This document shows positions 1 through 10,385 of a stretch of DNA of 64,000 nt, in pieces. Position 1 is the first letter of the stretch, and every line of letters starts with the position of its first letter. The translations under genes were made by a program, and so were the position numbers. Source of the stretch: Harmothoe impar (Eukaryota > Annelida > Polychaeta > Phyllodocida > Polynoidae); the NCBI GenBank assembly GCA_947462335.1, contig OX381710.1, positions 2,046,001 to 2,110,000 on the forward strand, written 5' to 3'. The notes under the pieces were generated by a model. The model searched no databases. It saw nothing but the letters and a program-made list of their open reading frames with translations, and had not been told where the DNA came from.

Positions 1-20
1 TGGTAGTACGGTGGTGGATA

Positions 21-130
21 GTCAGTCAGTCAGTCAGTCAGTCAGTCAGTCAGTCAGTCAGTTAGTTGGTCGGGTAGGTAGACAGACAAGTAGCCAGGTA
101 GGTAGGTAGGTAGGTAGGTAGGTAGACAGG
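21..130. repeat. Tetranucleotide repeats
   Basis: About ten tandem GTCA units (21-61) are followed by GTAG-rich units (about 92-128). This is simple sequence with no gene. The stretch from 130 to 420 is otherwise unremarkable apart from GAC/GAT triplets near 258-290. Confidence 0.9.
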
Positions 131-422
131 TGGGTCAGTGCTTTTTTTTCCCAACTGCGCTCCAAATGAGACACTAACCAGTGACGTGACGTGAGTGAGT
201 GTTCTATTTGGTTGTATTTAAACGCCTCTCCCGTCGGCTGACTGCACACCCTCTGAAGACGACGACGATGATGACGATGACTACGACGACGACACCACTG
301 CAGACACACGCTCCTGTGTAGCGACTTAAGATTTGATTGTGCGCCAGTGCGCAACTTCTACTTTTTTTTCTTTCACAAGTGTATTAGAAAGGGTGTGCTT
401 GATGTTATATGCAACTACTTCC

Positions 423-981
423 TTAAAAGTCATAGCCAGAGCGCCTTCCTTGGTGTTGATACTGAAGTAATATATGGATGACGATGTCAGACCTTCCCAT
501 GTGCTCCAACAAGACTGGAATGAGTTGAAAATGTTTACTGCGATGATCAGCTCGCCATATTTTCAACACTTCGAAGATCGGGCGAGTGAGGTCTTTTTCT
601 TTGGATTGTTGAGCGATCCTATTTAACTCCTCAGACGACAAAGGTAAATACTGCCCCAAGTGTTTCCACTCGCTCCCTAGCGATTCGGCCATGACGCTAA
701 AGTATCGCTCCATTGTAGACAAGTCGGGATTGTCGTAATCCAACTCACACTTGGTGAAAAAGTGTAGCGTCTTTAGCAACAGATCCGGTCGAGCGATACC
801 GATGAAGGCGAGGGTGAGCTCTCGCCATCTCGCATGAGGTGTAGTTATACGCCACCAAGCTTTGAACATCTCCGTACACATCTCCGCCGTCGTTTTGTCA
901 CCGCCTACTAGGGTGTCCATACGGGCGACGGTCATGCCCAAGTAACCCCCCAGCGCTCTCCAAATCCAACTAGTCGCTGAC
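423..981 (-). CDS. Tandem death-domain exon
   Basis: The minus-strand frame encodes two consecutive death-fold domains. The second is complete: a MAESLGSEWKHLGQYLPLS core, then an acidic/polar helix, then a FEVLKIWRADHRSKHF segment and the helix LIPVLLEHMGRSDIVIHIL. The first has the matching WRALGGYLGMT core and MFKAWWRITTPHARWRELT segment but lacks helix 1, which would lie in an upstream exon. The frame is open only to about position 989 and has no ATG at a suitable place; a weak AG acceptor (AAATAG) lies just upstream of 981, so I treat it as a terminal exon. Death domains are homotypic interaction modules of apoptosis and innate immune adaptors. The partner and full architecture cannot be told from here. 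It is also possible that it belongs to the polymerase-bearing element on its right. Confidence 0.65.
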
Positions 982-1145
982 CTATTTCATGAAGCAACTG
1001 ATCGCTTTATGCGAAGCCCCCTACCACCTCTCTTCTCACGCCATTACCCTCAGTCTAAACACGCGCGTCAGGCTGCTCTTTACAGGGAGAGAGCGCCTGT
1101 GCCATTGCAACTGTTTCACCTCTCATCTTGTCTGTAGGTAAACGA

Positions 1146-1245
1146 CGTGGTGGTGGTGGTGGTGGTGGTGGTGGTGGTGGTGCTACTGCTTTGTGCTGAT
1201 GCCCGAGGTAGTGGTGGTGGTAGATGTGGTAGGTGTAGTGGTCAG
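1146..1245. repeat. GGT-rich triplet repeat
   Basis: A (GGT)n run at about 1149-1182 is followed by interrupted GGT/GTA triplets to about 1245. Simple sequence between the death-domain exon and the direct repeats; the 982-1145 stretch shows no gene. Confidence 0.8.
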
Positions 1246-1285
1246 ACGTGATATGGGTTTTTCAACCGAAAAATCAGAGCTTTTT

Positions 1286-1527
1286 ATACAGAGGATTTTA
1301 ATCTCATTTCGATCTGCATACCCGACTTATCCACATGACACCTTTCAGCCGCTCATTAAGAGCTTATGAGGAGGACGCATGGTATTCTGCTTTCCTTTTC
1401 ATCTCCATCTGTGGAGGGCAGCTGAAATGTGATTTTTATACTTATACAGAGGATTTTAATCCCGTTTCTAACTGCATACCCAATTATCCACATGAGACCT
1501 TTCATCCGCTCATTAAGAGCTTATGAG
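1286..1527. repeat. Direct repeat pair, about 85 bp
   Basis: A block starting ATACAGAGGATTTTAAT at about 1287 and ending in TCATTAAGAGCTTATGAGGA recurs at about 1444-1527, offset about 159 bp, with scattered substitutions. The pair lies just upstream of a second pair and a TATA box, so it may be a regulatory or replication-associated repeat region of the polymerase element. That role is inference. Confidence 0.8.
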
Positions 1528-1673
1528 GACCACTCTCCCTTTTATGATGTAACAGCAGAGGACAGGTGAAAATCGGATTTATAGACATCATATTGACTAT
1601 CTTCCCTGAAGACCACTCTCCCCTTTTATGATGTAACAGCAGAGGTCAGGTGAAAAACGGATTAATAGACATC
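1525..1673. repeat. Direct repeat pair, about 64 bp
   Basis: A unit beginning GACCACTCTCCC and containing TTTTATGATGTAACAGCAGA occurs at about 1527-1590 and 1610-1673, offset about 83 bp. It sits between the 159-bp-offset repeats and the TATA box. Confidence 0.85.
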
Positions 1674-1745
1674 CTACTGTGATAATAGGATTAGCGCTCT
1701 TGCTTCTAAGAGTCAGCAAAACCAGCAGGTATCCAGAAGCAGTGG

Positions 1746-1753
1746 TATATAAG
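1746..1753 (+). promoter_or_regulatory. TATA box upstream of polymerase region
   Basis: TATATAAG followed by a purine-rich stretch and CACTCACTCACTC. It points toward the decayed polymerase on the plus strand, about 550-740 bp upstream of recognisable coding sequence. No matching intact start codon is evident: the ATG at 1807 is followed quickly by a stop. Confidence 0.45.
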
Positions 1754-1929
1754 GGAGGTGGAAAACCACCATTCACTCACTCACTCTTTTCTCTACACAC
1801 ACCATCATGAGCAGAAGACCAACTTAGCTACACATACACAAGAAGACGACGAAGAGGGGGCGTTTAGCGTCTTCCCTTGCTACTGAAGATGGCGCTATCA
1901 CCACAACCTCAAGGTCTTATAACCTTCGC

Positions 1930-2310
1930 AGTGTAGCGAGTACAAGTGACGGTAGTACTAGCAGTGGTACTAGTGGTAGTAGTGTTACTACACCTACTAC
2001 ACCTACACATGCTACTACTGCTACACCAACTGCACCTGCTACACATGCTACTGCTACGTGTGCTACTGCTACGGCTACAACATCGACAACAAGGACCCCT
2101 ACTGCCCACCGCTCGCTTGCCACGGCTACACCTACTGCTGCACCTACACTGCTACACCTAGCTACTACTGCTAAAGACCCTACTGCTGCTGCTGCTGCTG
2201 ATTTACGTAGTGATACACTAACTACGGAGACCCCGACTGCTCCAGCTGCTGCTGCTGCTACTGCTGCTGCTGCTACTGCTGCTACTACTGCTGCTGCTAC
2301 TACTACCGAC
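1930..2310. repeat. CTA/GCT triplet-rich tract
   Basis: Imperfect GCT, ACT and CTA triplets dominate this stretch, giving long artefactual open frames in several phases (poly-Ser, poly-Ala and poly-Val on the minus strand). From about 2300 the plus-strand frame that leads into the polymerase stays open, so the end of this tract may have been coding. Confidence 0.8.
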
Positions 2311-2486
2311 ATCGGGTCGCCTCTCACAGACCTTACTGTCCTTACTGGCAACCGGGTTTTTACCTCCCCACCACCGTTGCTGATTTCGATGAAGACCGTC
2401 ATCAACCACAGCACGTTGGAGAAGGGGCCGCTCCATCATCCTCAACCGACGCTGAATACACTTACATTGATTTCAACACTCAGCTC

Positions 2487-5400
2487 GTGCACCGCGTAGT
2501 AGTAGGAGTGGAGGAGGTGGAAGAGGAGGAGGAGGAGGAGACAGAGGACGAGGAGGAGGAGGAGACAGAGAACGAGGAGGAGGAGGAGGAGGGGGAGGAG
2601 GAGGAGGAGGAGGAGGAGGGGGTGACGGCGGCGACGATGGAGACAGAGGACGCGAAGGGGGGTGAGGAGGTTCAGGTGTTTTTTAATGCTCCCCGCTCCT
2701 CAACGACTTATGACCCCGCCTTCACCACTACCGGCACGGACATTGCTCCTGTTGTTGGCTCTGCTACTGATTCAGCTCACCCTGATGGTGATACTCTTCT
2801 TGTCTTGAAACCCTCTGAGAAGGGTTGCAACCCGAGCTCCAATAAGAGAAAAAGAGAAGAAGAAGAAGGAGGAGAAGAAGCAGAGAATGATGTCACGAAG
2901 GTCGGCATTTTAGAGTTCTTCTTCGATGGTTTGAAGCTCGAGATCTGGTTGGATCAGGTTAGACTGTCCAGGGAGCGCTACAGCATCAAACACTCGACTC
3001 CAAACCCCACCAAACAAGTGGGCTTCACCATCGACAGACTGCTCAAGCTAATAGCGAACATCGCCAACATCCACCAGGTGGCACGGATACGCGACGCGGC
3101 GGCTATGCAGGGCCTCCCCTTTCACAAACCTTGGTTTATTGTGTTAGACGCGGAAAGGGAAGTGTACGCCGCGGTCAGCTACTACAAGGGTAAGAACGTG
3201 ATCCACGTGCGCGTGTTACGTCAGTTCGATCCCATTGCCAAACCTGAAACCTTTCCGGGTTTGAATATCTGCAACTTACCCGCGTTAGAGAACTTGTTTG
3301 ATATACAAATAGAGCTTTACACCACGCGTGCAGTGAGAGGACAGAAGTTGAAAAGACGAGTTAGTCTGATCAGACCACCTTCGAAAACTCAGGCCGCCCG
3401 AGGTAAAGACAACCTACACCTGACGGCGAAAGACTGTTGGCACGTGTCTCTGGTTACGGATTTCAACGCATACATGGGCATCTACGAGTGTGGCAATTGT
3501 AAGGCGGCGTTCACCACAGAGTTCTTACTGAAAAGACACAGGAATCAGCTTTCCTCTTGTCGACAAGTCAAGTTGAGATATGTGGGTGGAATCTACCACA
3601 ATTCAAAAACGATTTTCGAAGCGCTAGCAGATTTCTCCATTTTTCCCCCCGACGACGATTCGGAAATGTACCCTTACAAGATCACCTTCGATTTCAAGGC
3701 TTTCTTCAGAGCGTCCAAAGAACCATCCACCGAACATGTGTCTGTGCTGTGGGATCACGTCCCTTTATCGGCTAGCGTCGCATCCGACTTTCCTGGGTGG
3801 GAGGGTCCGGTCTGCTTCGTGAGAGAATCCGACGCAGATTCCGACCCTTTCTTGGATAGAGTTTAAATCACATAAACGACACCGCCAAAGTCATCGGGGC
3901 GAGGATGCTAGAAGTTTACCGACCGATGTTAGCGAAGTTAGATGCAGCGATAGGTGAAGCTCTCCTGCTAGAGGAGGCAGTGTTCAGACTTTCTCCGGGT
4001 GCAGGCGACTTCACTGCAACTCGACACAGACACCCGTTGGTTCAACTGAAGCAGAGGCTTTTGTGATATCTCCGTCAAGTTCCGGTCGTAGGTTTCAACT
4101 CGGGGCGCTACGACTTGAACCTGATCAAAAAACAGCTTCACGCGTTCTTCTCCTTCAAAGACCGAAATAAAGAAGAATTCAGCGTCATAAAGAGAAGTAA
4201 CCAACACTTGGCAGTTTACACACAGCACATGGTTTTCTTGGACGTAGCTGTCACCAGAAATCAAGAGTAAGGTCACTTTCCTTACGAATGGATGACGTCT
4301 ACCAGGAAACTGGAAAACAGAACACTACCACCGAGATCGGCTTTTGACAGCAAACTGTGAGAGATTACTTGATCTACTACAACAACACAGACGTGAAACC
4401 TTTCATAGAGGCTCTGAACAATCACCCTAAATTTTTCAGAAATCGCGGAATTGACATGTTCAAAGACAGAGTCTCCCTTCCTGGTTTGACTTTACGGTTC
4501 TTGTTCCAAAACACAGAGGCGATGTTTCCCCAGTTCGACGCTCACCTCCACTCTCTGATCAAAGAAAATCTAGTCGGCGGTCCTTCGATAATCTTCCATA
4601 GATTTCACGAGAAGGGTACCACACGAATAAGGGAGCACAAGTATGGCGAAGAAGCGAGAACGTGCAAGCACATCTTAGGAGTAGACACTAACTCGCTGTA
4701 CTTGCGCTGCATGAGCGAAGCGCACTGCACAGGTAATTACGTGGTGAGACGTTGTGAGACTGGGTTCAAAGCTGAAATTAGACAAAAACACTCTCGCTTT
4801 GGAGTGGCTAAGCTTCGTAAAGCACGCTCACGATGTGAAACTATGCCACGCTTTGAACGGCGGCGAGATGGTTCTAGGTTGTCGAAGAATTCACGTCGAC
4901 GGGTTTCACCCGGTCTCTAATACGGTTTTCCAGTTTCACTGGTGTTGGTTCCACGCCCACGAGTGCATACCACTGCAGCGATATCCGTCCGCTTCACTCA
5001 GGGATGAGAGACGCGACAGAACGGCTAGAGTAAGCGCTTACTTGAAAGCACTGGGTTACAAGCTGATTGTCGTGTGGGAGTGTGAATGGAGACAGATGAA
5101 ACGTCAAGATCCACAGGTTAAGACATTCGAACAACACTGGAAGGTTGACGCTTTGAAAGTGTCTTGAAATGGTATGACCAAGAGCGACATCCTTTCTGCT
5201 GTCAAAGATGGGAACATGTTCGGTTTAATTCAAGTGGACATCACTACACCACCACACCTACGAGAATACTTCGGAGAGATGACTCCCGTTTTCAAGAACG
5301 TAAACATTTTGAAATCCGACATAGGAACTCACATGTCAGACTTTGCCGAGGAAGAAAAGTTGTTGAACACACCTCAGAGAAGTCTGATAGGGAGTTATCA

Positions 5401-5800
5401 CGGAAAAAATATTCGACGTGAACCCGAACGAGAAAATTCTGTCAGACTGTTACAAGTTAATGGGAAATGCCACGTACAGTAAAACAATTTGTAACAAAGA
5501 AAGACACACCAATGTGAAATACACTAACGGTGGAAATTTCGCTTCAAAAAGGGGGCCGAGTTGACCTCGGATCTCTTTGAAGTTGAACTGCAACCAAAAA
5601 TGGTCAAGAACAACCTCCCTATTCAAATAGGGTTCATGGTGTACCAGTACGCTAAGTTGAAAATGTTAGAGTTCACGTACGACTTTTTGGATAGATTCAT
5701 CGATCGGCGCGATTATGATCTTTGTCAAATGGACCTCTTGAATGTTCTTTCCAACCGAAAATTTATCCTTACTGTTAATAGAAATTTCAAAGTGGTATGA
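2487..5800 (+). pseudogene. Decayed protein-primed family B DNA polymerase
   Basis: Segments in successive frames match a protein-primed (DNA_pol_B_2 type) polymerase in order: an N-terminal region with a C2H2-like finger (about 3490-3560), an Exo I-like block (FDFKAFF, 3687-3707) in which the expected Glu is Lys, an Exo II block (FNSGRYDLN, 4094-4120), an Exo III block (YNNTD, about 4378-4392), motif A (VDTNSLY, about 4681-4701), an insertion with a WECEW block (about 5077-5091), an altered motif B (NATYSKT, about 5466-5486), and a C-terminal helix region. The aspartate pair of motif C is missing near 5729-5740, and the C-terminal part is gone. At least four frame changes (near 3865, 4355, 4750 and 5420) and in-frame stops (for example 4064-4066, 4268-4270, 5165-5167) break it. 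The frame is open upstream of the first non-ATG start to about 2300, so the true start is unknown. Such polymerases occur in Polinton/Maverick-like and adinto-like elements; this copy cannot be active. Confidence 0.85.
2500..2640. repeat. GAG-rich triplet tract (poly-Glu)
   Basis: Near-continuous GAG/GGAGGA triplets encode an acidic run at the beginning of the polymerase frame. They could be a genuine acidic N-terminal spacer or expanded simple sequence. Confidence 0.85.
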
Positions 5801-6264
5801 AACAAAATGGTCACTTACACAATAAAGAAAACGGGAGTGTGATACTCATATTTTAAGCGTCGCTTGCATTCTTACGGAGTGACAACAAGTCCTTTAGAGT
5901 TATGTTAAAAAAAGAGGTGTATTGGTGTTGGAAAAAACAAAAAAAAAATCGCATGAAGACAACGTCGCGTAGTTGGTTGGTTGGTTGGTTGGTTGGTTGT
6001 TTGCTTGCTTGCTTGCGATCTCTATTTTTTCACTTGGAAATTAATAGGTGTGTGTTGTTATTATTGTTATTGTTCTTTAAGATGGTTTGATTCATTGAGT
6101 GTGTTTAGTATATCATCAATACATGTGAGACTGACAAACTGAGACTTTTTTTTGCGGACTGCTCGAGTGTTAAAAAAATAGTTTAATTGGAATGAGAAAA
6201 CAAAAAAATAAAAAATGTAAATTGTTGTGTTTTTATTTTCATACAAAATCTAAACAGAAAAAAG
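5801..6264. other. AT-rich 3' flank of the polymerase
   Basis: No gene is seen. It contains a TTGG tetranucleotide run (about 5971-5999) followed by TTGC units, A-rich runs and AATAAA-like strings (5820-5826, about 6206). It probably represents the degenerate 3' flank of the polymerase element. Confidence 0.6.
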
Positions 6265-6307
6265 AATTAAAAGACTTGCCTCCGAAGAGGAGGCAAGTCT
6301 CTTAATT
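6265..6307. other. Strong hairpin downstream of polymerase
   Basis: A 19-bp stem with one mismatch and a 5-nt GAAGA loop: left arm core GACTTGCCTCC, right arm core GGAGGCAAGTC, with AATTAA/TTAATT extending the stem. It lies between AT-rich sequence and a pyrimidine-rich tract. It could be a transcript 3'-end or terminal structure of the polymerase element; function is inferred only from position. Confidence 0.75.
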
Positions 6308-6317
6308 AAGTAAAGTT

Positions 6318-6600
6318 CTTTTTTTTCCCCTTCACTACTAGCACCCTAAGAGGCCCCCCCCCCCAAAGTGCCCCCTTCCCCCCACCCCTTATAGACACCT
6401 CTGGAGATAAGCTGCTTAAGAGAGAGTGAGCTAGCTAATCCTGTTTCCAGCTGGAGGGTCCTTCCTTCCACCCTGGATTCAAATCTTTATTTTGATGTAG
6501 AGGTGTGTTACATCTATAAGAGGATCAAGTGTCATTAGGAGATTAAGGTGTTCAACCAGAGCGTATACCAAAAAAAATTCATACAGCAATCAGCAGGTGA
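6318..6600. other. Pyrimidine-rich, gene-free stretch
   Basis: T- and C-runs (a C run at about 6355-6364, CCCCCACCCC near 6380) grade into unique sequence. No coding frame, repeat or RNA gene is recognised. Confidence 0.6.
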
Positions 6601-6617
6601 TCATCCTGCAGACATGT

Positions 6618-6945
6618 TAACTAGGTGGTCACTTCCAGTCAGGTGACCACTTTTTTTTTTAATTGGGTCACTTCTGTCACTTTTGGTCATCGCTAATCCC
6701 CCCCTAAGTAGGTCACGTTACGTCACTTCCGGTCATCTTAAGTAGGTCACTTCCGGTCACAGGGGTGTGGTCTATTATGCAAATGAGGGAGTCACTTCCG
6801 GTCAAATGGAGGCCTCTGATTGGCTGGGGTCATGACCTTGACCTCTAAGTAGGTCAAGGTCACGTGACGTCACTTCCGGTATGCCCTTATATCGGCATGT
6901 GACGTCACTTCCAGTCAAATGGAGGCCTCTGATTGGCTGCAAGTC
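6618..6945. repeat. GTCACTTCCGGTC-containing repeat block
   Basis: The string GTCACTTCCGGT or close variants occurs at least six times. A longer direct repeat, from GTCACTTCC through GGAGGCCTCTGATTGGCTG, occurs at about 6790-6826 and 6905-6940. The block holds ETS-like (CCGGAAGT), CRE-like (TGACGTCA), CACGTG and inverted CCAAT strings. It may be a dispersed repeat rich in promoter motifs; no gene start is associated with it. Confidence 0.7.
6833..6862. promoter_or_regulatory. Inverted nuclear-receptor half-site palindrome
   Basis: TGACCTTGACCT and AGGTCAAGGTCA form perfect 12-bp inverted arms around CTAAGT, directly followed by CACGTGACGTCAC. Each arm contains TCAAGGTCA, the extended half-site known for ERR/SF-1-type receptors. 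Binding is not shown by sequence alone. Confidence 0.5.
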
Positions 6946-7008
6946 CAATGAGTAATAAACAGTACTTGACCATAGTCCCGTTCTGATACAAACAATACTA
7001 CTCTCATA

Positions 7009-7229
7009 TTCCTGTACTAATTTTATAAATTGTCTCAAATACCTGTAATAATTTGATGAGATGTCACATATACTTGTACTAATTTGATAAGATATTGCAA
7101 ATACCTGTACTAATTTGATTAGATATTGCAAATACCTGTACTTCTTTGATAAGTTGTCTCATATACCTGTACTACTTTGATACAATATCTTAAATACCTG
7201 TACTAATTTTATAAGATATCTCATATCTA
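7009..7229. repeat. 31-bp minisatellite in lectin intron
   Basis: About seven imperfect copies of a unit with AATACCTGTACTAATTTGAT and a variable AGATATTGC-like end. It begins immediately beyond the splice donor of the lectin exon, so it lies in the intron of that minus-strand gene. Confidence 0.85.
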
Positions 7230-7230
7230 C

Positions 7231-8190
7231 CTGTTTCGAATTCACAGATGAAGCTCAATAGATCTTTACAGGCATGGTCAACAAAGAGGTTGGTATCCGC
7301 GTGGAGGTAGGTACACTGATCACCACCCCTATCAGGCTGATTGGGGGACCACAGACCATTGTCTGTCAGAGCCGTCCCGTCCCGCCACTGATACTGTGTG
7401 TTATATATGCCAGTGTCTCTCAGGCCAATCCAGATGCGACTATCCTCAAGCACCCATTCCGACCTGCAGGAATATTCACGGTTATTTCATGGTAGATAAA
7501 ATGATCATTATGCTTAAGTACTAGAAATCCTGTATGCCCGCATGCCTCCAATGGGGTATAATGTTCCCTTATCACATGGTATCAAACATTATCATTTGTT
7601 CAAATTCTTAAGGCCATTTATATGCATTTAAACATATGTTGAAGAATAGAAAACCATTAAATAAAGGCAAAGGCCCATGGCCAGAGGAATTTTACAATTT
7701 GTTAAACCAATGGGGGACCATTCAATTGATATGATAAATAGCCAAAATGGGGCATTGACCAAAGCTTTACTTAAGTTAGGCGTCAGACTGAATAAAATGA
7801 AAAATACATGGGACAGAATTACAAGGGAAGGATACTTTAGCATAGGAGACAATGTGTATGGTTAATGTAAGTCACATCACATAAGTTACAAGGTCTGTAT
7901 TCAGCTATATTCATAATATTGATTATCATTAAAGTTCACAAGGGAAAGGTATAAAAGTCAAAGCGGAAGAAACACTGGCATACTTTTAACAGAAAAATGT
8001 TAAACAAATAAATTGGAAAGATCACTATCGCTGAATGCTCACCTGTCCTTCATGACATGTTGCAATTCGAAGTAGTCATTAAACTTGACTAGGTACCCTC
8101 CTATATCGTCACATTGGTGTACCGCTCCATCCCATGTGTTTTCATAACGGGAGTAGACGTAAGACGAATTACTGAGTGGACAACCTAGAT
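7231..8190 (-). CDS. C-type lectin domain, two exons (partial gene)
   Basis: Two minus-strand exons make one complete C-type lectin-like domain. The upstream exon (8190-8043) follows a TTGTTTCAG acceptor, begins with LGCP and holds W..A...C...GG.L, ending at a CAG|GTGAGC donor. The downstream exon (7463-7231) follows a TTCCTGCAG acceptor, encodes SEWVLEDSRIWIGLRD with the WIGL motif, continues with NQPDRGGDQC, and ends in FICEF before a CAG|GTAGAT donor. The exon phases match. A QPD triad is associated in the family with galactose-type calcium-dependent binding, but the usual WND partner motif is not intact (FVDHAC), so calcium binding is uncertain. Signal peptide and other exons are not identified here; the 579-bp intron shows nothing else. 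Confidence 0.85.
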
Positions 8191-8247
8191 CTGAAACAAG
8201 TAAGATGGAGGAGAAATATAATATTTCATAACGTTAAACAATGATAA

Positions 8248-8361
8248 GGCTGTGTCTCACAAACCAGGTCAGAGACAGCACCCGGTGAGAGACAGAACCC
8301 GGTCAGAGATGGCACCCAGTCAGAGAAAAAAATAATTACCTCAAGTTTGTGAGACACAGCC
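8248..8361. mobile_element. Small MITE with perfect TIRs
   Basis: The 17-bp ends GGCTGTGTCTCACAAAC and GTTTGTGAGACACAGCC are perfect inverted repeats, and ATAA flanks both sides as a target duplication (8244-8247, 8362-8365). The 114-bp interior has three imperfect ~21-bp repeats around CAGAGAC/CACCCGG. It is a non-autonomous foldback element; the superfamily is unassigned. Confidence 0.8.
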
Positions 8362-8365
8362 ATAA

Positions 8366-9283
8366 AGACTATTTATTATTTAAGAGGGTTCCGTATGGAT
8401 GGCCGGCTCTCTGAATATGGGGGTGGTGGGTGTGTTATGACTTGTTTTGTCCACGACCTACAAGGCCTACAGTACAAGCAGCTCAAGATTAGGCACACTT
8501 GGCTGCCATGTTATTGTTTGCCCTTGCAATGAACCCACTATAACATAGTGGGTTTTTTTACATACATTTTTTCACAGTACAGGTGATTTTAAGAAAGAAC
8601 CCGACCAGGAAAATTTGTGTCAATATATGATGGCATAGCTGTAGGCTCTGTCTTCAGTATTTAGCACAGCTTGCCAGAATGTAAGAAAGACCCCTCCAAT
8701 GGAATCTTTGAATAAAGTGTATACTAAAATTGAGAATGGTCTTTCAAAACTTTCCTGTATGGAGACATTTTAGTGCAGAAAAAGTGTAAAATAATGAGTG
8801 TGAACGCTCCAGTAACTACAGGCTGCAAGAATTTGCAAACATGTGTTGATATCTATACCCTCAAAACATAAATTCAAGTAAATTTGAAAGAAAAAAATGT
8901 CCTGATTTTCAGTTAATTCATTGCGTTGGTAACATGGAGTGTGTCTTGTACCACCAGTGTGTAGTGCTTAAGTGATAAACAATTAACAATACCTGACTAC
9001 CGATCTAGTTACTTCCTCCAACATTTCAGGGAAATGTTTTAAAAAGCAGGTCTAAAACTGCATATGATATATCATCTAGTACTCAAGTAAAACATAAGTT
9101 GATCAATGAGGTAAAGATCTGTCATACAGCGACAGTCAGTCAGCTTAAAGAGCGGTGCTAGTTCTGACACCATGTAAGCAGTTGTGCAGAAAGCATTCTG
9201 CAGACGTGAGGGGCAGAGCACCCTTGGTGTCTATCTTCTCACGTAACCCTTCGAGGACTGATGTCTCAACCGTGTAGGGCCAG
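8366..9283. other. Gene-free unique sequence
   Basis: No supported coding frame, splice-bounded exon or repeat was found, apart from a short perfect hairpin at 8532-8554 (AACCCACTAT, loop AAC, ATAGTGGGTT) followed by a T run. Confidence 0.5.
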
Positions 9284-9342
9284 CATGATGCTTGAATGCA
9301 GCACTGGTGAGTTACTCACCAGGACTGCATTCATGCATCATG
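9284..9342. repeat. 59-bp near-perfect palindrome
   Basis: Two 29-nt arms around a single T: CATGATGC, TGAATGCAG and CTGGTGAGT on the left are mirrored by ACTCACCAG, CTGCATTCA and GCATCATG on the right, with three mismatched positions. A related non-palindromic element recurs at about 32900-32990 and 35607-35697 (shared GCAGCACTGGTGAGTTACT and CATGATGCATTA). Confidence 0.85.
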
Positions 9343-9420
9343 AACAAGGGCATGATGCATTATCGATTAAAAAAGAGAAATACATTATTCACACTGTAAC
9401 GATAATCTTTGAAAACTCAC

Positions 9421-9510
9421 CGAGTGATTCAGTGTCATTTACAGGGCGAAAAAAGTCCCTAGCAAGAGCACAAGAACGTTGTTCAACTTTTGACGTAGCC
9501 AATTGAGATC
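9421..9510 (-). CDS. Candidate internal exon, host gene
   Basis: A 90-nt open segment lies between a good acceptor (TTCTTTCAG) and a consensus donor (G|GTGAGT) on the minus strand. It encodes about 30 residues (LATSKVEQRSCALARDFFRP in its middle). Orientation matches the lectin exons, so it could be an upstream linker exon of that gene. No domain is recognised and the call rests on splice sites and reading frame only. Confidence 0.4.
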
Positions 9511-10385
9511 CTGAAAGAATGATTCTGATTATTTCTACATGAAAGTACAATAGAAGAACATCCTTACCGTTAGACATTTAGTTGTAAATTAACTGAATTG
9601 TGGCCCGCTGCATGTTGTTGGAATTGACAAGAAAAAATAAACTGGTTTGCAAACTTGCCTTTATAAGGGGAAGCATCGGTTCTTGTTCCCCTATAAATAA
9701 AACGGCATTATTTGGCCACTGGTACCCACCTCATTGTATCAGCCTTGAGGTGCTTGACAGGACCAGATGAACCAAAAGAGGCTAGATCGAAATATGTACT
9801 TTTTTCAAAGCTAACTTGATTCTTTCCTGCAATGCACTTCAATTAATATTTAGAGGGGCTCAAATTTAGTAAGTCTTCTCCCCACCATATTAGTTCTCAC
9901 AATTCAATTGTATTTAAAAGAAAAATGATAAATACACATATTCTCGCACAGAGTGCCTGGCAACAAAAGGCAACTAATTCTACAGATATCCGCAATTCTT
10001 CTGACATTTAAGGATCATAATAGAAAAATTCGGACTTAATGCAACGGGATTATACAATATTCATCTATTTAATCTCTAATATCATGTTAAAACATTTAAT
10101 GATTATTAAGATAGGCCTGCCTAAACTTCTGAATCAATCCCCTCCTAGAGAATATGCTTGGAGAGTGAGGTGCAGGATCAGTAGTCAAGGACGCTTCTTG
10201 TTCCCCTATAAATAAAACGGCATTATTTGACACTACTACAGCTATCTGGGACTGTGGAACGCAGCTATGTCCGCTTCCTGCGCCGTCCGCGCTGGGGGTG
10301 TGGCAGGGAGGGGGGGGGGGGGGCGTTATCACAGTCTCTGCCCCATGGAGTAGGCCTACATGGAGCCGGGGGTGGGGGGGGCAAT
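9511..10385. repeat. Gene-free stretch with a 32-bp repeat
   Basis: An identical 32-bp string (CTTGTTCCCCTATAAATAAA followed by ACGGCATTATTT) occurs at 9682-9713 and 10197-10228, suggesting the ends of a mobile or duplicated segment of about 515 bp. A 14-G run (10310-10323) and other G-rich stretches follow. No gene is supported. Confidence 0.6.

Noticed and set aside
1909..2445. Several 60-165 aa open frames on both strands
   Set aside because: They are low-complexity Ser, Ala, Val or Leu runs caused by CTA/GCT triplet repeats, with no domain or codon signal.
7628..7865. Overlapping 62-74 aa frames on both strands between the lectin exons
   Set aside because: They lie in the lectin intron, have no splice or promoter support and no domain match.
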